Assembly: GCA_038277395.1 (NCBI GenBank)
Contig: CM076196.1
Span: forward strand, 126,911,410-126,975,409
Direction: 5' to 3'
Source: Dryocosmus kuriphilus
Lineage: Eukaryota > Arthropoda > Insecta > Hymenoptera > Cynipidae
Length of the DNA stretch: 64,000 bases
Shown: positions 41,640 through 53,424 of the stretch, piece by piece
Layout of the letters: the number at the start of each line of letters is the position of its first letter
How positions within the stretch are numbered: position 1 is the stretch's first letter
Notes under the pieces: generated by a model
The model's database searches: none
What the model saw: only the letters and a program-made list of their open reading frames with translations
Told to the model about the DNA's origin: nothing
Made by a program: the position numbers and the translations under genes

Positions 41640-44598
41640 AAAAAATCTGCCCGCTTCGCGGGCACATTCTCATCGCGCGCTTCGCGGAAGTATGAGCGCG
41701 CTTAAGGCGCGTATCTGTTGGCACTCGCGCTTCGCGCTCGATAGATTATTCACCTCGCGCTACGCGCTCGGTGTTTATGGATCGTATAAACCTTTAAATT
41801 AAAAATTCCAAAAGGAACTACTTTACTTAAGGCTCTATCGCCCTTAAGGAATACATTCTCATCATGGCACTCGCGCTTCACGCTCGATAATTACATTTTT
41901 TTAAAACACATTGTAGATTGGTATAGTTTTTTAGTGATTTTCCAAATTTTCACAATACAGGATTTCGATTCTTAAAAGTAAAACGATGAGTCTTATAAAT
42001 AAATTTTGTAGCTCTTTCCAAGGTGCACAATTCTGCTTGTTAATATTTTCTCATATCTTGCACAGTTCTGCTGAAAAGTGGTTTTCTTTATATTTCATAA
42101 CATATTTCATGAATAACTCAAAAATTACAAGTGTGCTCAAAAAAATGATAGAGAGCAAATTTGTAGATCTTTTTGAGGTGAACAACTTTGTTTCTAATTA
42201 TTTTTCCGTATCTGGCACAGTTTGGCAGGAAATTTGAAAATATTGATTTTTAATAACGTTTTATCGATTAAAACGAAAACCGTGCATTTTATGAAAAAAT
42301 GGTTAAAACAAAATTGGTAGATATTTTTGAATTGAACAACTTTGTTCTTTACCAATTTTTTTTATCTTGAATATTTTGGCGGGAAACCAGAGTTTTTAAA
42401 TTTTAATAGAGTTTTCTTGATTAAAACAAAAACCGTTCATTTTATAAAAAAAAACGGTTAGGACAAAATTTGTAGATTTTTTTGAGATAAACAATTTTAC
42501 TTTCTTACATTTTTTTTGTATCTCATAGTTTAGCCGGAAAATGGATTTTTTGACTTTGTGAAAACCGTTTTTGATGGATAAAACCATAAATGTTGGCCAA
42601 AACCGCTGGTTAACGAACTCGTCCTTTCTTTTTACCCCTTAAAGAAGTGTACCAAAGCGCACTCCAATCCGATTAGTCCTTCGAAAGTTATCGCGATCAC
42701 AGACGACAACGACAACGACAACGACGACGACAACAGACAGACAGACACGGTCGTAAAAACCATTTTTTCTGACTCAGGGGGTCTCAAAACGTGAAGATTT
42801 CATGAAATCCGCGAAAGTCAAATTTTACATAAATCTAATACCTTCTCTGATGAGCAGGTAAAAATGATAGAGAGCAAATTTGTAGATCTTTTTGAGGCGA
42901 ATAACTTTGTTTATCATTATTTTTCCGTATCTTGCATAGTTTGGCGGGAAATTTGGAATTTTTTATTTTTAATAACGTTTTATCGATTAAAACAAAAATC
43001 GTGCAATTTATCAAAAAATGGTTAAAACAAAATTTGTAGATATTTTTGAATTGAACAACTTTGTTCTTTACCATTTTTTTGTATCTTGAATATTTTGGCG
43101 GGAAACCAGAGTTTTTTAATTTTAATAGCGTTTTCTTGATTAAAACAAAAACCGTTCATTTTATCAAAAAACGGTTAAGACAAAATTTGTAGATTTTTTT
43201 AAGGTGAACAATTTTACTTTCTTACATTTTTTTTGTATCTCTCATAGGTTAGCCGGAAAATGGATTTTTTGATTTTGTGAAGACCGTTTTTGATGGATAA
43301 AACCATAACTGTTGGTCAAAAAACCGCTGGTTAACGAACTCGTCCTTTCTTTTTACCCCTTAAAGAAGTGTACCAAAGCGCACTCCAATCCGATTAGTCC
43401 TTCGAAAGTTATCGCGACCACAGACGACGACGACGACGACGACAACGACAACAACGACAACGACAACGACGACGACAACAGACAGACAGACACGGTCGTA
43501 AAAACCGTTTTTTTCTGACTCAGGGGGGCTCAAAACGTGGAGATTTCATGAAATCCGCGAAAGTCAAATTTTACATAAATCTAATACCTTCTCTGATGAG
43601 AATGTAAAAATTGCATATTTCAGCCAAACTGTGTAAAAAATGGAGAAATTTACGTTATAGATATAATTTCATTGATTGGTGAGCGCGAGAAACGTGATGA
43701 GAATGCGCCTGAGTAGCGAGCAGATTTTTCAATAACTATCCAATCCGATTAGTCGCTGAAAAGTGGTTTTCTTTATATTTCATAACATATTTCACGAATA
43801 ACTCAAAAACTACGCGTCTGATCGAAAAAATGATAAAGAACAAATTTGTAGATCTTTTTGAGTCGAATAACTTTGTTTATTATTATTTTTCCATATCTTG
43901 CATAGTTTGGCGGGAAATTTGAAAACCTTGATTCTTAATAACGTTTTATCGATTAAAACAAAAACCGTGCATTTTATGAAAAAATGGTTGAAAACAAAAT
44001 TGGTAGATATTTTTTAATTAAACAACTTTGTTCTTCACCAATTTTTTGTATCTTGAATATTTTGGCGAGAAACCAGAGTTTTTTAATTTTAATAGCGTTT
44101 TCTTGCTTAAAACAAAAACCGTTCATTTTATCAAAAAACGGTTAAGACAAAATTTGTAGATTTTTTTGAGATAAATAATTTTACTTTTTTGCATTTTTTT
44201 GTATCTCTCATAGTTTAGCCGAAAAATGGATTTTTTGATTTTGTGAAAACCGTTTTTGATGGATAAAAAAACCATAACGGTTGGTCAAAAACCGCTGGTT
44301 AACGAACTTGTCCTTTCTTTTTACCCCTTAAAGAAGTTTACCAAAGCGCACTCCAATCCGATTAGTCTTTCGAAAGTTATCGCGACCACAGACGACGACG
44401 ACGACGACAACGACGACAACAACGACAACGGCAACGACGAAAACAACGACAACGACAACGACGATGACAACAGACAGACACGGTCGTAAAAACCGTTTTT
44501 TTCTGACTCAGGGGTTCTCAAAACGTGGAGATTTCATGAAATCCGCGAAAGTCAAACTTTACATAAATCTAATACCTTCTCTGATGAGAATGTAAAAA
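41640..44598 (+). repeat. hairpin-headed tandem array of the 30-kb repeat family
   Basis: A GC-rich hairpin cluster (41650-41780, with GCCCGC-TTC-GCGGGC and several TTCG-centred stems) is followed by three related units ending at about 42856, 43607 and 44598. The phrase GCAAATTTGTAGATC recurs at about 42155, 42872 and (as ACAAATTTGTAGATC) 43838. Each unit has AAAACCGTT phrases, a (CGACAA)n/(CGACGA)n minisatellite of different length (about 42704, 43424, 44392), and ends CTAATACCTTCTCTGATGAG. Frames such as 43312-43518 only read the minisatellite. Confidence 0.75.
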
Positions 44599-44659
44599 TA
44601 TGTGGATTCCGAATTTACAAAATAGGTAAAAAATCCCAAAACCGTGAAAGTCAAACAAT

Positions 44660-45175
44660 AGCATGTTTCTTCAATTCAAGCTGAAGCCATTTCAAGTTTG
44701 ACATACTCAAGCCTTTCTGAAAGAGTGTGCATGTAACTCAATTCAGAAGAACATACTTTCTGTACGTTTCAAAACAATTCTCAAAGAAACCAAGAATGTC
44801 CGTTCAACTTTAAATTGTCTATTACTGTTCAGTGTAGCAAACACTGCACATAGAAAAAATTTAATATACTTTTTTAATCAATATGAAATTTCTTTTAAAT
44901 TTTCAAACCAGAAAACTGGACAGAATCATATATATATATATATATATATATTGCATGAAAAAGTATATTAAATTTTTTATCTACAGTATTTGCTACTGAA
45001 CAGTAATAGACAATTTAAAATTAAACGATAATTCTTTGTTTCATTGACAATTTTTTTTAAATGTACAGAAAGCATGTTTTTCTGAATTGAGTTACATGCA
45101 CACTTTTGCAGAAAAGCTTGAATATACCAATCCTGAGATTGCTTCAGCTTGAATTGAAGAAACATGCCTGCGCCA
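44660..45175. repeat. palindromic MITE-like element around a TA repeat
   Basis: CATGTTTCTTCAATTCAAGC at about 44663 pairs with GCTTGAATTGAAGAAACATG at about 45147, and arms of about 210 bases meet around (TA)n at 44928-44951. The arms have diverged noticeably. Its outer end coincides with the inner end of the right arm of the larger inverted repeat. Confidence 0.7.
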
Positions 45176-45460
45176 TTGGAGTTAACCCTTCATCTGTGGT
45201 ATCCTGCTATGAGCTCGCACTAACGCAATTGTTCATCGGTCACCCAGAAATATTAGTTATTAACTAAAAGATTTTCAGTTTGTCTTACTTAATTCTTATT
45301 ATATTGTATTTTTTGAAATTTCCAAACAACTTAACCGAAAATACAACTCCTTACTATGTAAATTACAGGAGATAGCGTAGTCATCTTCAATCGCAATTCA
45401 CGTTAATTGTTATTAATATATTAAAATGTAGTTAGTACGTATGCGTAGCAAAAATATAAA

Positions 45461-45504
<44 letters not shown>

Positions 45505-46224
45505 ATAATAATTTTAAAATTGTTCAGTTGTTTATTTTAGTTTTCATCATTGAAATTCAGGTCACACCAGAGTGACGCGATAAAACCACGGTTTTCATCT
45601 TTTCGCGAAGGATATTTTTTAAACTAATTGTCGCACATAAATAAATGTGGTCTCTCTTTATGCGTAATAAAGTAAGCTTTCTCGTGATATAATCTGCGTT
45701 TTATGTGATGTTTTTTAACGAGCAATTTTTAAAAATGTAGACTTACTTCAGAGGAGCCTTTGTAAAGTGAACGGTTAGTAACTTGCGGCTGTTAGAGCGA
45801 GGTGCCAAGAAATTACACGATTTTTAAGTGCGCGTCACGTATCCAGATCGCTTCCAAAGATTGAATTAAAATTTTTAAAAAGTACTTTGCAAAGTTTCGT
45901 CCAATATGGAAGGAGTTTTGATGTGGCAGAAGTTGTACAAAGATTATAGTTTTCCAAAAAAGAAATATCTGTGCTAGAATGCGAGAATGAAAAAGTATGG
46001 AAATGACGGAAAGCAGAAGGCAATACTTTAATGCAAAAGAGGAAACTCTAGGCCTAGGGCTCATAGCGTTGCTCCTGTGTGGAAGGTGGCGCTGCACTTC
46101 CCTTTTAGCGGGCGATTATAGTCTGCAACTCACTATATCCGGATGTACCTTAAGCTTTCCAAAAGGCAGATGATAAGTCGACCGGTCTACGGGATGTTGA
46201 ATCACTTTACGCCTTTCTTTAAGT

Positions 46225-46460
46225 CGCCCCAATAGGAAATTCACAACAGACGCAGTATTCCGCCAGCACAGGACAAAGTTAGGCAGCAATGATGTGGCAT
46301 CGGTAAACTTAATACTGACGTGGAACTGGCGTAATCTTGGGATGATAACGCTGTTCAGTATTGATTGTACTAAAAGCTTGTACTGGACTTCAGTATTGAC
46401 TCGGTACCATGACAGTACCGCACTAGGACTTCTGCTACTAGTGCGGTAAGATCGGTACTG
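46225..46460. repeat. MITE copy with GTACTG motifs and an 11-bp hairpin
   Basis: It begins CGCCCCAATAGGAAATTCACA, closely matching the inverted end of a second copy at 61019-61038. The motif AGTACTG/CGGTACT/AGTATTG is scattered through it. A perfect stem TACCGCACTAG (46416-46426) / CTAGTGCGGTA (46438-46448) encloses an 11-base loop. No coding capacity. Confidence 0.5.
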
Positions 46461-46604
46461 GAACGGTACTAAATTTTGTACACCAAAAATTATTTTTTTT
46501 TAAAATTTATATATAAATTGTTTGTATTTAAGCACACGCTTTATTTGCGGCTCTATTATTTATATACTTATAGTTATTCGATAATTGTAATTTTTAATGC
46601 TTAT

Positions 46605-46700
46605 ATAACAAATAAAGTTTCGGACGCAGATTCGAACCTAACGCAAAAACCAACGCTCGCAAGTCGACGCTATCGCGCAAGTTAGTATCTGTAACAAAAA
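46605..46700 (-). repeat. tRNA-headed SINE relic
   Basis: Read on the minus strand, a B box GGTTCGAATCTGC (about 46629-46641) lies downstream of an A-box-like TAGCGTCGACTTGCGAGCG. The spacing is tRNA-like. No cloverleaf closes fully. Confidence 0.4.
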
Positions 46701-48790
46701 ACCGAAATGCATTTTTCTGCACGTAAATACTTGACCATTGCGATTTTGTGAAATATCTTTTTGTACAAGTCAACTACTGAATAAACAATTGCTTAGCAGT
46801 TTCAAAAACTGCGTTTTGAAATATATTAACATATCTCGAAAAACAATTCCAATACCTCAAAATTGAAAAATTTTAAAGATTTCCAAACATAAAAATCACA
46901 AATTTATGGAGAATGAAAATTTTCAAAAAATCGCAAAACTAATATTGTCAAGAAAATTGAAATATCTCAAAAACGGTTAAGAGATACGTCAAAAAAAAAT
47001 TTGGGGCCCTGCCGAAACAAAATGTCAGGAGAATGTCAGGCAAAAATGTCAGATCAAACTCAGTTATTTTCGAGTTATTATTTGAAAGATTTCGTGACTG
47101 GAAAATGACTGGCCCTTTTTAGGGTCGTTTATATGGCTGTATAGCGGTTGCAAAACTGCAATCGACAAAAAATCCTTTAAAAACCATAAAAGCTTTGCAT
47201 CCTTTTTATAAATGAATAACAAAAAAATTCTAAAATTATAAATAATCAAATAAAAACAAATTTATTTAAAAATATAAATAAAGATAAAATAATAAATAAA
47301 TAAAAAGTAGGCAACTTTAATATTATAAAACTGATATTTTATTTTTTCTAATAAAATATTTACGTTAAATACAGGTAAAAATAACTGAAAAATAACTGGC
47401 CCAGTCATTTTTCTGACATTTTCCAGTTTTTTGGTTTGCCTTTTTTTATAGTCAGTACTACCCCAGTTTAATAAAAGTTAAGAAGCTCTGGATATATAAG
47501 ATGTATTGGCGCGCAAGTTATGAATTCTGTATAAAAGTTCCAGAAAATTTGAACTGGAGTTGATGCGAAATCTGTTCGAGTTTTTTAAACATGAAAAACA
47601 TTTTTTTTTTATATATATATTAACATTAAGTTTTAAAATTTCTAATCACTGAGGATTCGAACCCTATCTACCTACTTTAAAACTACGTAACCATAAGCCT
47701 AATTAACCACGCATTAACGCATTAACCAACTGATCTATTTCACGCTTGGACTTTCGTTTCAGAAACTTATTGACTAAGCGCTATAAGCTCAGGGTACAGT
47801 ATGCGCCCCTATTTATCGGTAATTTTTCATTTTTTATACATTTTATGAATAAGACAGTTTAAAAAATTGCAATTAAAATTTTTAAATAGATAGAAAAACA
47901 TGAAATAGAATTTTTCCATTTATACCAATACAATAATTTAAATGTAACTATTTTCGAAAAGGAAAAATCATTTTAAAATTACGTTTATCGTATAGCAGTG
48001 GTATAATTCCAAGTTTGGCTCTTTATATTTTTGGAAATATACTCAAAAGGTTTTTTTAAATATCTTTCTTTCTGTTTTTACTCATATTTAATCAATGAAT
48101 AAAACACTGAACGAAAAACGTATACATCTATAATATAAATTTATTTATCAAGTGGACTGTATATTTTACATGGTAAACGCTACTAAATGTTAGACTGTGA
48201 ATACTAAGTCAAATTCAAGGAGATGTGGTAACTTCGAGAGTCGAAACGTAAGTTACAAGAGTCGAATTGTAAGTGTGCTAGAGTTGATGACCAAGCGAAG
48301 CGGAGACTGCAAAAAAGGGAAATTTGGAAAATTTGGAAGAAGGAGAATCGATGACGCCGAGGTCCAAGATTGGTTGAGGAAGTTTCAAAGTAGAAAGCGA
48401 AGGCGTGGAATAAAAATTGAGTAGTGGGAGATGGAGGTAAGGGCCCTTGCAGGGGTTTCTGTCGAAATGCACGTAATTCAGAGACATCTGCCAAAATGTC
48501 ATAAATATTTTAAATTATGGTTTTTGGCAAGGGCGAAGGCTTTGCAGATTGACGACGAGATGTCTACAGGGTTTACAAGTAAATTACTTTTGCAAGGCCG
48601 TTCTCAAGAAAATGAATAGAGAGATTATAGGTACAAAAGATTTCGAAAGTTTTGAACGTGACAAAGCTAGAGAGACGACGATTTGAGAGTAAATATAATT
48701 TTCACATTGCTGGAGAGGCGAAGACCAATATAAGTTTCGACAAAAAATTGAAACATTAATTTAGTTGTTGCGACGCAGCATGCCGGCCCC
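46700..48790. other. AT-rich sequence with SINE relic; possible 3' LTR at its end
   Basis: Mostly AT-rich with no supported gene. At 47070-47130 and 47385-47430 short ACTGGCC/GGCCAGT phrases mirror each other. The last part (about 48190-48795) may be the 3' LTR of the BEL/Pao element, but I could not match it to a 5' copy. Frames in 48197-48500 on both strands show no family. Confidence 0.35.
47645..47765 (-). repeat. tRNA-headed SINE relic
   Basis: On the minus strand, ATAGATCAGTTGGTTAATGCG (a good A box) is followed about 80 bases later by the B box GGTTCGAATCC (47653-47663). The insertion between the boxes repeats part of the A-box arm, so it is not a functional tRNA. Poorly preserved body. 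Confidence 0.5.
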
Positions 48791-48942
48791 TTTTGAACTA
48801 ACACGTTTAACAAAAAAATGAGATCATATATATCTAAAATTACGAATATAAAAACAAGTCGATAGGCCGGAAGTTGGATAATGTTGATTAATTACAAATC
48901 GTTCAAGCAACTTAAGTCTAAGGTGATTCTAGGAGAAAATCA

Positions 48943-49990
48943 TTATGAAGATTTCTCCCCTTCTTCGTTGGCTCGAGAATTAGATTTAATAGGAAGAGGA
49001 CAGAGTTTCTTAATACAATGCTTGTACTCTCCCGTATCGCTTTTCACGGTAGCTACTCGGATGATGCCATCTGGACCAGGGCGTGTGGCGACAATTCGTT
49101 CGAGTTTCCATTGAGGGGGTGCAAGATTGTCCTTCTTGATGACAACCATAGTTCCCAACTCGATGGAATGGATGGTGCTGGATTGCCATTTGCTGCGCAC
49201 CGTTAATTATTGCAGATATTCGTTCTGCCATCGATTCCAGAAATTTTGGCGCAATTTTTGAGCATGCTGCCAGGCCGACAAGCGATTGGAAGCCCTGTTC
49301 TCGAAACTCATTTGAGGGAAGCTTGTTAGAGGACCACCAATTATGAAGTGACCAGGAGTCAAGGGTTGTAGGTCATTGGGATCGGATGACATAGGACACG
49401 GAGGACGAGAATTCAATATGGCTTCTATTTCAATAGTCCAAGTTTCCAGTTGTTCAAAAGTTAATAACGTGTCTCCAACTGTGCGAGAGAAATGGTGCTT
49501 GAACGATTTTACTGCTCCTTTCCAGAGGCTGACAAAATGCGGTGACCTGGGAGGGATAAAATTCCAAGTAATTTTCTGTTGATTCAGAAATTCTTTTACG
49601 GTTTCATTGTGCACTGCTTATTGAAAGAGCTTATGAAGCTCTGTGAGCTCGCAATTAGCACCTACAAAATTCTTTGCATTATCTGAGTGTGTATTCCGTG
49701 ATATTCCTCGTCTCGCGAAAAGTCTGTTTAAAGACGCGATAAATGCTTCCGTGGTCAGATCACTGACCAGTTCTAAATGCACTGCCTTGGTGCTCAAACA
49801 AGCAAAGATAGCGACATAGACCTTGAGCTTATTATTACGATAGCGAAATCTTTTTTCCTTAACGTACAGTGGACCGCAAAAGTCGACACCAACATTAAGG
49901 AAAGGCCGAAAGCCAGACGCGCGTTCTTGTGGTAGATCACCCATGATGTAATCAAGCCCCCGACGTTTTGCGCAAAAGCATCGGACGCAT
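48943..49990 (-). pseudogene. BEL/Pao integrase and C-terminal domain
   Basis: Three minus-strand frames. 49944-49618 has the first catalytic Asp in VGVDFCGPLYVK and the second in HSDNAKNFVGAN. 49614-49207 continues with ITWNFIPPRSPHF, where LWKGAVKSFKHH stands for the usual LWE-A-VKS, so the catalytic Glu codon appears changed to Lys. 49200-48943 holds the small C-terminal domain with LGTMVVIKKDNLAPPQWKLERI, common to this superfamily. A stop separates the first two pieces. The integrase would be inactive even without the stop. Confidence 0.8.
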
Positions 49991-50059
49991 TTGTGAATAA
50001 TTAACCGCGTTATGTTATGTACGACCGTTTAAGGGCCAAAATAGTTCTCGAATGGAGTA

Positions 50060-51395
50060 CAACGTTGCTTGGGTTCCGGCGTGTTTGAGCCTTTCGTCCT
50101 CTTCGCGTATTATAAATTCGAGTTACATGGTGATTGGGAGGCAATAAAACTTGATATTTTTATTCTTTGGGCAATCCTGAGTGTGTCAATCTGCCACCCA
50201 CTCTGAGGATACCGTGTTTATCTAAAAATGGTTTTAAGGGGATTAATCGACTTTTATTGCTAAGTTTATCTCCGTGCTTCAGGGAGTGAATTTCTTTCGA
50301 AAATGTGTCGAGTTGTGTTACAAAAATTGTGGTACGATTAGCGACTTCGAGTTCGAGTGTAGAAATGGAACCGCTGCGTTTTTTCGTAGGGTTTTTTGCA
50401 TTATGAATAAATCGCCGAACATACGCGAAAAATAATTTCAAATTCTTGAAGGAACTATACCTTTCAATCAGTGTCTGATCACTTCGATTTTCTTTAATGC
50501 CGATAGGGTGTGCGATAATTGTGTGTTTCTGGTATCTCACTTAAATGAATTTTTTCCTGAGGCCAATGATTTATTTCAAGCGAGAGCCACTGAGGGCCGT
50601 TTTTCCAAAGAGGTGCCTCTAAAAAATTTTGAGGTATCAGACCTCTTGAGACTAGGTCTGCAGTATTGTCCTGAGTAGGCACATGTCGACATTCACAAGA
50701 GGTAACGAGACTTTGTGTTTCCGCGACTCGATTTGCGACGAAAGTTTTTAACAAATAAAGTTCTGTCTTTATTCAGTGTAACGTTATGGTGGAGTCTGAC
50801 CACAAATAAATTTGTTTAATTATAATTTCAAGTGCTTGCTTGACTGCGGTGCATAAGCGTGCGAGTAGAAGTGCTGCGCTTAACTCCAGGCGCCGCAACG
50901 TCACAGGATTCACTGGAGCGACTCTGGATTTCGAGAAAACTAACGAAATATGATGCTTTCCTTGAGCATCGGTCGAACGCAAATAAATGCAGGCTATGTA
51001 CGCTCTTTCGTTCGCGTCACAGAAGCCGTGCATTTCAATGTCAAATGAATTAGGCTCGATAATAATAATTAGTCGATTAAAATTCACCTTACCTAGGAGC
51101 GGCAATTACACATAGTGTGAATTACTGCTGGAATCAGGTTATCCCAATTGACTCCAGCTTTCCAGAGAAGCTGAATCAATATTTTTGCTTTCACGATAAC
51201 AGGGTCAAGTAACCATAACGGGTCGAATAACTTAGCAACTTGCGATAAAATTGATCTTTTGGTTACAAGGTTTGATAAATCCGAAAGGTCGATCTTGTAA
51301 AAAATCGAGTCTCGAAGGGAATTCCACTGAATAATACCCAACATTTTTATATTAGAATTTCGATCGAGCGATAAGTGTGTAGGGGCATATTTCAT
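50060..51395 (-). pseudogene. BEL/Pao RNase H and connection region
   Basis: The frame at 51395-51093 carries the connection part (KRSILSQVAKLFDPLWLLDPVIVKAK). 51105-50773 carries RNase H with Asp in MHGFCDANERAYIA, Glu in RRLELSAALLLARL and Asp in LWSDSTITL. 50754-50494 has the VATRGVAE-like linker in the form VANRVAE and CRHVPTQDNTADLVSRG. 50540-50160 and remnants down to about 50060 form the region before the integrase, including LKHAGTQATLYSIREYF of the zinc-binding part. Frames change between pieces; there is no intact gene. Confidence 0.75.
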
Positions 51396-51631
51396 AAAAA
51401 TTACAATTTCACAAGTTACAAGATACTATATTACTAGCTTGTAATTACAAGTTCTTGTATTTTGTGTTTCACAAGAGTCTTACGTCCACTTGTAGATACA
51501 AGTAATATCTCCTACAAATTACAAGCGCGCGCAGGCGCACTTAAATTATCATGGCGGTTAACCTGTAAGTAACTGCACGTGTTGCAATATCGGGCAATAC
51601 ACTTTCAAGCCTTTTCTAACCCAAATATATA

Positions 51632-52542
51632 CGAGGGCCTACCCAAAAGAAACCGAACTGATGTTGTAGGGAGCGGAGTTGTTGTAGTACCGGGTTTTTG
51701 CCGGTAGGTGCGTGTAGAGGCACTTTTCACCAGTTAGTATGCCAACTGCTATCACTGTGTAAGGTTGCATTTGGTGTGTGTAATTTTTTTTTTGTGACTG
51801 TTGCTTTGCGCGCTCGTCGTTTTTTGTGATGGTTGATTTTCGTGATCAGCGTGCCAACGTGAGGTTTTGCTTCCTGCTCGGGAAAACGGGCACAGAAACT
51901 CTTCAAATGTTAAAAACGGCCTACAAGGATGATGCTATGGGAAAAACTCAAGTGTTCGAGTGGTTTTCTCGTTTTAAAAGTGGGGAAATGTCAATTGACG
52001 ATCAACCTCGCTCTGGACGTCCTTCGACGGCCCGAACCGACGAAAATGTTGAAAAAATTCGTGAAATCATCCTGGAAGATCTACCTGGAAGTCTTGAAAA
52101 GATTGCGCAACAGTTTACGACGGAAAAGGCCTGATTTGTGGCAGTCGAGGGACTGGTTTTTCCACCACACAACGCCCCTGCTCACACAGCTCTTTCTGTG
52201 CGCCGATTTTTGACCAAAAATAGCATGGCCACTGTTCCTCACCCACCCTATTCACCCGATTTAGCCCCTTGTGACTTTTTTTTATTCCCCCGAATGAAAA
52301 GGGAAATGAAAGGAAAGCGTTTTGCGGACGTAGCTGAAGTGAAGGAAAAAACGACGGAGGCGCTGTCAAGCATCACAAAGGAGGAATTTAAAAAATGTTT
52401 CGAACAATGGAATAAAAGATTAGATAAGTGTATAATTGTCTCCAATGGAGAGTACTTTGAAGGAGATTAAATGCTTTTTGTAGAAAAATCAAAATAATAA
52501 CTTTGTACAGAAGTAGTTCGGTTTCTTTTGGGTAGGCCCTCG
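51632..52542 (+). mobile_element. internally deleted mariner inside the TIR element
   Basis: The terminal inverted repeats CGAGGGCCTACCCAAAAG and CTTTTGGGTAGGCCCTCG are flanked by TA (51630-51631, 52543-52544). At 911 bases it is shorter than a full mariner of about 1.3 kb because the centre of the transposase gene is gone. Confidence 0.9.
51829..52470 (+). pseudogene. mariner transposase, centre deleted
   Basis: The N terminus from ATG 51829 carries the DNA-binding helix-turn-helix part (FCFLLGKTGTETLQML, VFEWFSRFKSGEMS, DQPRSGRPST). A TGA at 52132 follows FTTEKA, and in the same frame the C-terminal part resumes with NAPAHTALSVRRFL and PYSPDLAPCDFFLFP to a stop at 52468. The deletion removes the first catalytic Asp region. 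At the second, HDNAPAH of relatives reads PHNAPAH, so that Asp is missing too. Only the third Asp (APCD) remains. Confidence 0.85.
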
Positions 52543-52958
52543 TATACACTCCTTTTAACGTATATAATGCTTGATCAACTTCGAATAACCGATAATTATA
52601 TCTACACTTCAATAAGTGCTTCTTTAATTAATAATCCATAATACAATTTTCACGGTCAGAAATTTCAGTAAACTTCCTCAAAAGATAACTTGTATTTACT
52701 CTTAACACTTTTACCAAACCGCAAAGACCCTCCGAAATTTGTTTGCAAATCACAAGTGCTACTTACAAGACAAAACCTTTATGAAACAGAACGCTTGTAA
52801 AACTGCACGATATTACTTTTAAGAGGAGTCACCGTACTTGTACTGTAACGTGTAAAAAGTGCCAATGACTTTGTGAAACGCACACTATTAATACAAGTAA
52901 AAAGTTAGTAGACTTGTACTTGTAAATTGTAACTTGTCGATTTTATAAAATAAGCCCC

Positions 52959-53424
52959 TATATGGATGGTCTGAGTCTTCAGGTACTTGAAGTCTTCAGG
53001 TATTTGAAGCCCATTTTCTAAGTTGGAACCCACCTTTTTGCAAGAGTGCGGTTATGTTATCGCGAAGAAGCGCGGCGTCTTGGTTTGTTTTTGCACCAGT
53101 CAATAAATCGTCAAAATAAAAGTCTTTTTTCAGCACGGCTGCTGCGATAGGATGCTCGGCCCCTTCATCATCGGCTAATTGATGTAGGGCACGTATGGCG
53201 AGGAAAAGGGCGCAAGATGTACCGAATGTGACGATGTCAAGAGAATATTCCTTTATGCTATCATGTGGATTTTCGCGCAATAAGGTTTTTTGATTTGGGA
53301 CATCGTCTGGAAGCACGAAAAATTGCCGGTACATTGTCTCAATGCCGGCGGTAAAAGCATATGTATGAGATCGAAATCGAGTCAAAAACGTGAAGAGATC
53401 TGCCTGAATTTTAGGTTCGATCAT
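52959..53424 (-). pseudogene. BEL/Pao reverse transcriptase fragment
   Basis: On the minus strand MIEPKIQADLF leads into palm motifs: VTFGTSCALFLAIRALHQLA and the catalytic FYFDDLLTGAKT (relatives have YVDD), then GGFQLRKWASN. The N-terminal finger and palm parts (before 53424) are degraded, with only scattered frames to about 53900. After WASN the sequence shifts frame and reaches the TA at 52959, beyond which the inserted element begins. Confidence 0.8.

Larger units (their letters stand above)
40918..45742. repeat. nested inverted repeat with arms of about 540-580 bases
   Basis: The left arm 40918-41459 matches the reverse complement of 45163-45742; examples are GCGTCACTCTGGTGTAACCTGA (about 41072) against TCAGGTCACACCAGAGTGACGC, and GAGCTCATAGCAGGATACCA against TGGTATCCTGCTATGAGCTC. 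The 3.7 kb between the arms holds the hairpin-tailed tandem array and a smaller palindrome. A (TA)n run at about 45455-45500 interrupts the right arm only. No transposase is encoded. Confidence 0.75.
51382..52958. mobile_element. TA-flanked TIR element inserted in the BEL/Pao
   Basis: The ends GGGGCATATTTCATAAAA and TTTTATAAAATAAGCCCC are inverted repeats, with TA on both sides (51380-51381, 52959-52960). On either side the BEL/Pao reading resumes, so the target is clear. Inside are many TTACAAG/CTTGTAA phrases on both strands, giving a long imperfect foldback. Its own coding capacity is nil; a mariner sits in its middle. TA target duplication suggests a Tc1/mariner-type MITE. Confidence 0.7.

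Noticed and set aside
43312..44521. Open frames rich in Asp/Asn (plus) or Ser/Leu (minus) across the tandem array.
   Set aside because: They only translate the (CGACAA)n minisatellite and change with its length between units.
48197..48502. Plus-strand basic frame (75 codons) and opposing minus-strand frames.
   Set aside because: No family signal, no neighbours in common, and the area may be LTR sequence of the BEL/Pao element.
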